In this document: positions 59,562 through 64,000 of the stretch, one piece after another
Position numbering within the stretch: position 1 is the first letter of the stretch
Layout: the number at the start of each line of letters is the position of its first letter
Source: Capitella teleta
Lineage: Eukaryota > Annelida > Polychaeta > Capitellidae
Direction of reading: 5' to 3'
Length of the DNA stretch: 64,000 nucleotides
NCBI GenBank assembly: GCA_000328365.1
Contig: KB310730.1
Location: forward strand, 1 to 64,000
Notes under the pieces: model-generated
Told to the model about the DNA's origin: nothing
Database searches by the model: none
The model's input: only the letters and a program-made list of their open reading frames with translations
Position numbers and translations under genes: made by a program

Positions 59562-62500
59562 TCAGTATCTGCCGCCACGCTGGGGCATGGAGTAAGGCTG
59601 TGCCCTGTTAGCGGGAGGTCTACCAGCGGGCATCTTCCCATAAGACGCAGATTGCCCATTGCCCCAATTGTTGTCTTCTGCAAAAGATAAACGCAGATGA
59701 TAAATTGATGGGAAATTACATTTTTGTATGATTCAATCATGTATAATGATTTGTATCAACGCTTGGAGACTGACAAAGCATGGAGACAAAGCCAGGCAGC
59801 ACTATGATGGTGATTCTTATTCTTGGCCAGGGTTGGCATGTGGGAAGGCTGTATGTGTCCAGATAAAACACCCAGCGCACAACAGCCCCAGCATAAAGCA
59901 TGGATATGAACAATCCACACACGCGCACCAGCCCTGGCCCTGCAATCAAATATGAGGTAGCAGCAGAACTCACCATATCCCCCACTGTATGACTGATCAA
60001 CTGGTGCAGCTGTTGCTTGCCCATAATCTTCATAGTACTGTGATTCTGTTGCCCTGATGAATAAATGACATTGAATACAAAGCAGAGAAAAATCAAGAGG
60101 GAAAGACTTACTCAGGTTGAGCGTAAGAAGAAGGGTCAACGAAGGAGTCTTCTGTGAAATCCTGCTTGGCGTAGGGATCGTAGGGTGCATCCCCTCCATA
60201 GGACGAGTTGGTTGCAGCAGCGCCACCCTGAATAGACGAGATGAAAATAGCCTTCTTAATTTATGATATTAACATCAACTTCAATCTAGTCGCAATAATT
60301 GTGATAGAGAATAGGCTCAGGGTTGGGTATCAACATTTAGTTCTGTCCCGTCTTGAAACCAAACATCATTGCCAATCTCATCAAAAGCCAATCAATCATG
60401 AAACCCAGCATACATTAATCTCTTTGTAAAAAATTTAGAGCCAACAAGCAACATATTCCGATGGAATCAGATTATGCTGAAACATAGCACATTAACCTAT
60501 AACTCAACAGAAGCAGAACAATGGATCCAGGCACTCATTGATGATGTAGAATAATTTTTGGGTGTTAAATAAGTTGCCTCCGCACGAGTCTGACCATGAT
60601 AATTTAAAAATTTACTACCTTCGACTCAGGGTAGGGCATCAACATTTAGTTCTGTCCCGTCTTGAAACCAAACATCACTGCCTGTCAAATCACAAATCGT
60701 GAAATCTAGCTTTGAATCCTTTAAAAAGACAACTTTTGAATCCCTTGTATGAAAAATTCTTGAAGGCAAAATTACTCCCCCCAGAGACTATTAAGTTTAA
60801 TTTTTAGCAGCATTGGCTCAGGGTTGGGCATCAACATTTAGTTCTGTCCCGTCTTGAAACCAAACATCACTGCCATTCACTGCGTCTTTAGAAGTAACTT
60901 ATCAATGGCCAATGGGAGAACTAAAAACTAAACATGGGTTATTCAGAGTGTGTAACACACAATTGAATAAACATTATTAGTAGAATGTAGGAATATAAAC
61001 CTGGTCAGTGAATATAAATAGGAAAATATCTGATGCATTATATGATTACTAAAACAATTATGTGAATTAAACTGAGTAAACACCGTTACAGGTCAATTAA
61101 TTAAATCATAATTACAGAACCATCTCAACATTATTTTGAATAAGCAGGGTAGATACAAATTTTTATGGCTCAGGGTAGGGCATCAACATTTAGTTCTGTC
61201 CCGTCTTGAAACCAAACATCATTGCCAAAACTTGAACAAGAACAAATGTACAGCACATAATGCCTGTAGCCAATTAACAATTTTGCAGAATCTTTTACTT
61301 ACATAAGAGTAATCTTCTTCGTATGTTGGGACAGGTGCAGTATAGCTGTTGCCAAAGCTAGATGCCCCTCTTCCCATTCCAGCAGAGGCTCCCCTGCCTC
61401 CTCGTGGTCCTCCCATTCCACTTCCATCACTGGATCCGCGAGATCCCATTCCAGCTCCGCGAGAGCCCATACCACTTCCGCGAGGAGAACCCATGCCCCC
61501 TCCGCGAGGAGCACCCATGCCCCCTCCGCGAGGAGCACCCATGCCCCCTCCGCGAGGAGCACCCATGCCACCACCACGTGGGGATGTCATGCCACCTCCA
61601 CGGGGTGCTGCACCTCCCCTGGGATGCCCTCTGGCTGATCCCATGCCTCCTCTTGGAGCGCCCCTGGGAGCTCCCATGCCACCACGAGGACCACCTCTGT
61701 TGGAAAGAATCATGTGGAATTGTGAGAGAAATACAGTGAATTATCTCACCTGCCAGGGGTTGCCAACAGTGCGCTGCTACCTCCAGGAGGCCCTCCTCTT
61801 GAAGGACCACCCATGGCTCCACGACCCCTTCCACGACCACGCGGCGGTAACTCACCACCATTCAAGTACCTCAGTTCCTGCATCTGAGCATTTCTGATAT
61901 CATCATCATAATCCTTCAGGACAAAAATTTTAAGCAAGAAACAAGGAAACACTGGACATAGGGCTTACAGGAACAAGAAACTTCCTGATCTCCTCCATCG
62001 CCAGCAGAATACGTCTGTGGCAATCCAAGGGCAAGCCAAAGCACTCTATGTTCACATGAAGCTCATCATTCAGATGCGAGAACTTGCCGCCCTCAGAGCG
62101 CATCTCGTCCTCCTACAAAAAGCACAAAGGTTAACGACAACACCAGGCATGAGACAGAGGTTTGACAAAAAGTACTGAAAGTCTAGCAGGGGCAGAGGTG
62201 TGGGGGGGATCCGGGGGGGGGGGGGGGGGCCCCCCCCGAGGGGGGAATTTTTTAAGCATTAAGTTGCAAGAAATTCAATGGTCTTCAAGTAATTTCATAG
62301 AGCTCTATCAATGAAGATAGTTTAGAAATTTACAAATCAATAGGCCTAACAGATTAATAGTTGAATTGTTCATCAATCAGGAGGCTACCAAAGTAAGTAT
62401 TCTTTATTGAACACAAATTTGTAAACACAGTTACATCATTTGTTGCATATTGTCCTGTCCATGGTCAAGGAATCTTCTTTTCTAGCCAACTCCAGGACCA

Positions 62501-63477
62501 GCGGTTGCTCGCAACGTCTGGGTCGTCACAGGTGACAACGGCGTTCAAAGGCAAACAGCGCATATTGCTATAGCAAACTTGAAACTTCTCGTTCAACTAG
62601 AATTGATTGAGAATGCCTCTTCCGAAAGTAGTAGTAAATGTATCGTAGCTTACCATTGGTCGAGAACCACCAATCAGAGCGTGCGACAGAAAAGGTCGCG
62701 TTAGATTCGACTACAATGCAAGAAACGACCAGGACAGCTTGCATTAGATTGAAAGCATATTTACGAACAAAACGATTTTTTTTTCAGACTTTTTTAAAAA
62801 GTATGGAAATCCGTCAAAATACGAAAGAATCTCATGCCTGAACACTCACAATGGACACTTTCAACTCACCTTCTTTTTGTCTTTCATGGAGCCACGGCCA
62901 AGCACCGCCATCTTGGTACCAGTGTCCTCCTGCAGCCTGCGCAATGTGTTTCCCTTTGGCCCAAGCAGCTTGCCCACAAAGTTGGCCTGAACAGAGATAG
63001 AGTAATTGTTGCTCATGACCATGCTAAGCACAAGATTCAAATTTGAACAATTGCAATTCCAAGTTCTCAATATTTTATCTCTGCAACTTAAGTTCGTTTA
63101 GAATTTGACAGAAACAAATTTCATTATTCATAAGCCTAACAAGCTAAATGACAATTTCATAGATGACAAATTAAGATTATTGCCAATGCTAAAACAAATA
63201 TTCATTCAGAATCAGAATTATACAGTGAACTATGTCGTTTTCACAATTTTAATTAAACTTTTACAACCAAGTTATAAGCTACTTGTGTCAATTATTTTTA
63301 AGTAATTAAAACCCACATAAAAGTCTAGATCGCAATGAGACCCGTCGTTGGTACATACCTGGGGGAATTCTTTTACGGGAATTAGCACTTTTTGGGTGAT
63401 TTTGGTCGGCTTATCCTTGTGAATCTCAAGCAGACTCATGGATGTATTATTTCTCCCTGACTGAACTTTCTCTATTT
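59562..63477 (-). CDS. KHDRBS: KHDRBS (Sam68/SLM)-type STAR family RNA-binding protein, 5' partial
   Basis: Eight phase-consistent minus-strand exons: 63359-63477, 62870-62986, 61969-62112, 61750-61913, 61303-61696, 60112-60227, 59974-60053 and 59562-59677. They encode about 415 residues. The first opens EIEKVQSG, matching the end of the QUA1 dimerisation region of Sam68, so an upstream exon lies beyond the window; the ATG inside it (63439) is probably not the start. The KH domain runs from [11 protein letters not shown] over the GxxG loop ([10 protein letters not shown]) and [10 protein letters not shown] to [10 protein letters not shown], followed by QUA2 ([20 protein letters not shown]). 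Then comes a long RG/RGG region with tandem MGAPRGGG units, and a Tyr-rich tail ending in PQRGGRY, as in Sam68. STAR proteins bind U/A-rich RNA in the nucleus and steer splicing; tail tyrosines are kinase targets in the family. One intron (60228-61302) carries four snoRNA candidates. Confidence 0.92.
60314..60374 (-). ncRNA. Box C/D snoRNA candidate, U21 (SNORD21)-like, copy 1
   Basis: Sense to the host KHDRBS transcript. From 5' to 3' it has a GGC stem base, box C (ATGATGT), the guide GTTTCAAGACGGGA, a D' box CAGA directly after it, a C' box (TTGATG), box D (CTGA) and a closing GCC. The guide is complementary to CCCGTCTTGAAAC of 28S rRNA, the site served by vertebrate U21. The closing stem is short (3 bp). 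Confidence 0.68.
60623..60683 (-). ncRNA. Box C/D snoRNA candidate, U21-like, copy 2
   Basis: Same boxes and same guide as the neighbours; box C reads GTGATGT. The closing stem is the weakest of the four because the 3' side is GTC rather than GCC, so this copy may process poorly. Confidence 0.58.
60815..60874 (-). ncRNA. Box C/D snoRNA candidate, U21-like, copy 3
   Basis: Box C GTGATGT, guide GTTTCAAGACGGGA, D' CAGA, C' TTGATG and box D CTGA. Terminal stem TGGC/GCCA (4 bp). Confidence 0.68.
61166..61227 (-). ncRNA. Box C/D snoRNA candidate, U21-like, copy 4
   Basis: Box C ATGATGT, guide GTTTCAAGACGGGA, D' CAGA, C' TTGATG and box D CTGA. Terminal stem TGGC/GCCA, with further A/T pairing outside. 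It lies 75 bp from the 5' splice site, the most upstream of the four in the transcript. Confidence 0.68.
61497..61571 (-). repeat. 24-bp tandem repeats coding MGAPRGGG
   Basis: Three nearly identical 24-bp units encode the octapeptide MGAPRGGG in the RGG exon of KHDRBS. Variants of the unit continue on both sides ([14 protein letters not shown]). Slippage within the RGG region is the likely origin. Confidence 0.9.
62206..62244. repeat. G/C homopolymer cluster
   Basis: A run of about 18 G is followed by 8 C and more G in the second visible KHDRBS intron. It could form a G/C hairpin or quadruplex, but it is also a classic place for assembly error. Confidence 0.8.
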
Positions 63478-64000
63478 CTGCAGAGATATGATTTAGGACG
63501 GTTTTAGAGCAAATTTATTGTCATTAAATCCAGCAAAACTGGAAACTCGTAGAGTTCAGCAGATAATGGCATTAATCTGGTTCAAAAGCGGCATTTTCTG
63601 CAAAAGAAAACCAGGGGTTTAATTGGCCCATAATAGGGCACAAAAGGCATCCACATTATTTATTCATGACACTAGCTAAAATAAACATGATTAAGGATGT
63701 CGTGAAGTTCTCAGATGATGCTCATTATAATTCCTATTTACCATTATGAATATTCGAGTGAAATGAACATACAATTACTGTATTGTCTTGGTTATATGCG
63801 CAGTACGCTAAGGCAGAGGCTAAGAGCGTGTCAGTTTCACCCTAAAGTCTATGTAGACGCACGCGCATTGTAAACCTGCGGAAGTCAATGTGTGGCCAAT
63901 ATTTAAGTAAAGCTTAAAACAGGCTGCATAGCCAGGAGAACCTGCATGGCATCAGTTCAATTAAAGATAGACCTACTCTATGCTTAGTACATGTATTTTG
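63478..64000. other. Upstream KHDRBS intron, no exon seen
   Basis: The exon encoding the rest of QUA1 should lie upstream on the minus strand. I searched this interval for it and found no matching frame, so it probably lies beyond the window end. Confidence 0.5.

Noticed and set aside
61349-61897. 182-codon plus-strand Pro/Arg-rich frame
   Set aside because: It is the exact antisense of the RGG-coding exons of KHDRBS; the repeated codons keep the opposite strand open.
62370-62450. Another box C/D-like sequence in a KHDRBS intron (ATGATGT ... CTGA, minus strand)
   Set aside because: Single copy, weak closing stem, no rRNA complementarity that I can name before box D.

Overview
The window is a stretch of invertebrate animal nuclear DNA. 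Its genes are intron-rich with GT-AG junctions, intergenic space is large and repeat-filled, and there are long microsatellites, LINE and cut-and-paste transposon remnants and two assembly gaps (25187-25323 and 55862-56484). The gene families (SUEL lectin plus CUB plus sushi receptor, PAN/apple-like secreted protein, divergent Cys-loop channels, a Sam68-type KH protein) and the L2/CR1-like LINEs fit a marine invertebrate. I lean towards a deuterostome such as an echinoderm or acorn worm, but no marker in the window settles this.

Layout. 2.6-3.5 kb (+): 3' exon of a Golgi carbohydrate sulfotransferase. 4.0-4.5 kb (+): a small unrecognised single-exon gene. 4.95-7.2 kb (-): five phase-consistent exons of a single-pass receptor with SUEL lectin, CUB and sushi domains; its 5' exon or exons are unplaced. 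7.2-24.4 kb: no gene I can support; CpG-rich blocks and long (ATT)n, (ATTT)n and (AAT)n arrays. 24.5-27.1 kb: a LINE followed at once by a pogo-like element. 28.75-32.75 kb (-): a complete seven-exon gene for a secreted tyrosine-rich protein with two PAN-like domains (341 aa). 33.4-37.5 kb: a decayed L2/CR1 LINE and a second pogo/Tigger-type element. 41.2-44.2 kb (+) and 48.96-53.68 kb (-): two convergent Cys-loop receptor genes with identical internal exon lengths and unusual pore residues, separated by a mariner-type element. 54.2-55.9 kb: a third LINE running into the second gap. 56.8-57.0 kb: a 52-bp-arm palindrome set between Pol III-like boxes. 59.56-63.48 kb (-): a KHDRBS (Sam68/SLM) homologue, 5' partial at the window edge, with four box C/D snoRNA candidates in one intron.

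The most exciting signal is in that last gene. A roughly 60-nt unit occurs four times, always in the sense of the host transcript, with box C, a guide, a D' box, a C' box and box D. The guide is complementary to the 28S rRNA segment that U21 (SNORD21) targets. Second is the receptor pair: both have lost the 9' pore leucine and the loop B tryptophan, and one carries the Pro-Ala-Arg filter typical of anion channels.

The genes show no shared pathway; they look like ordinary neighbours. I recognised no virus-derived element.
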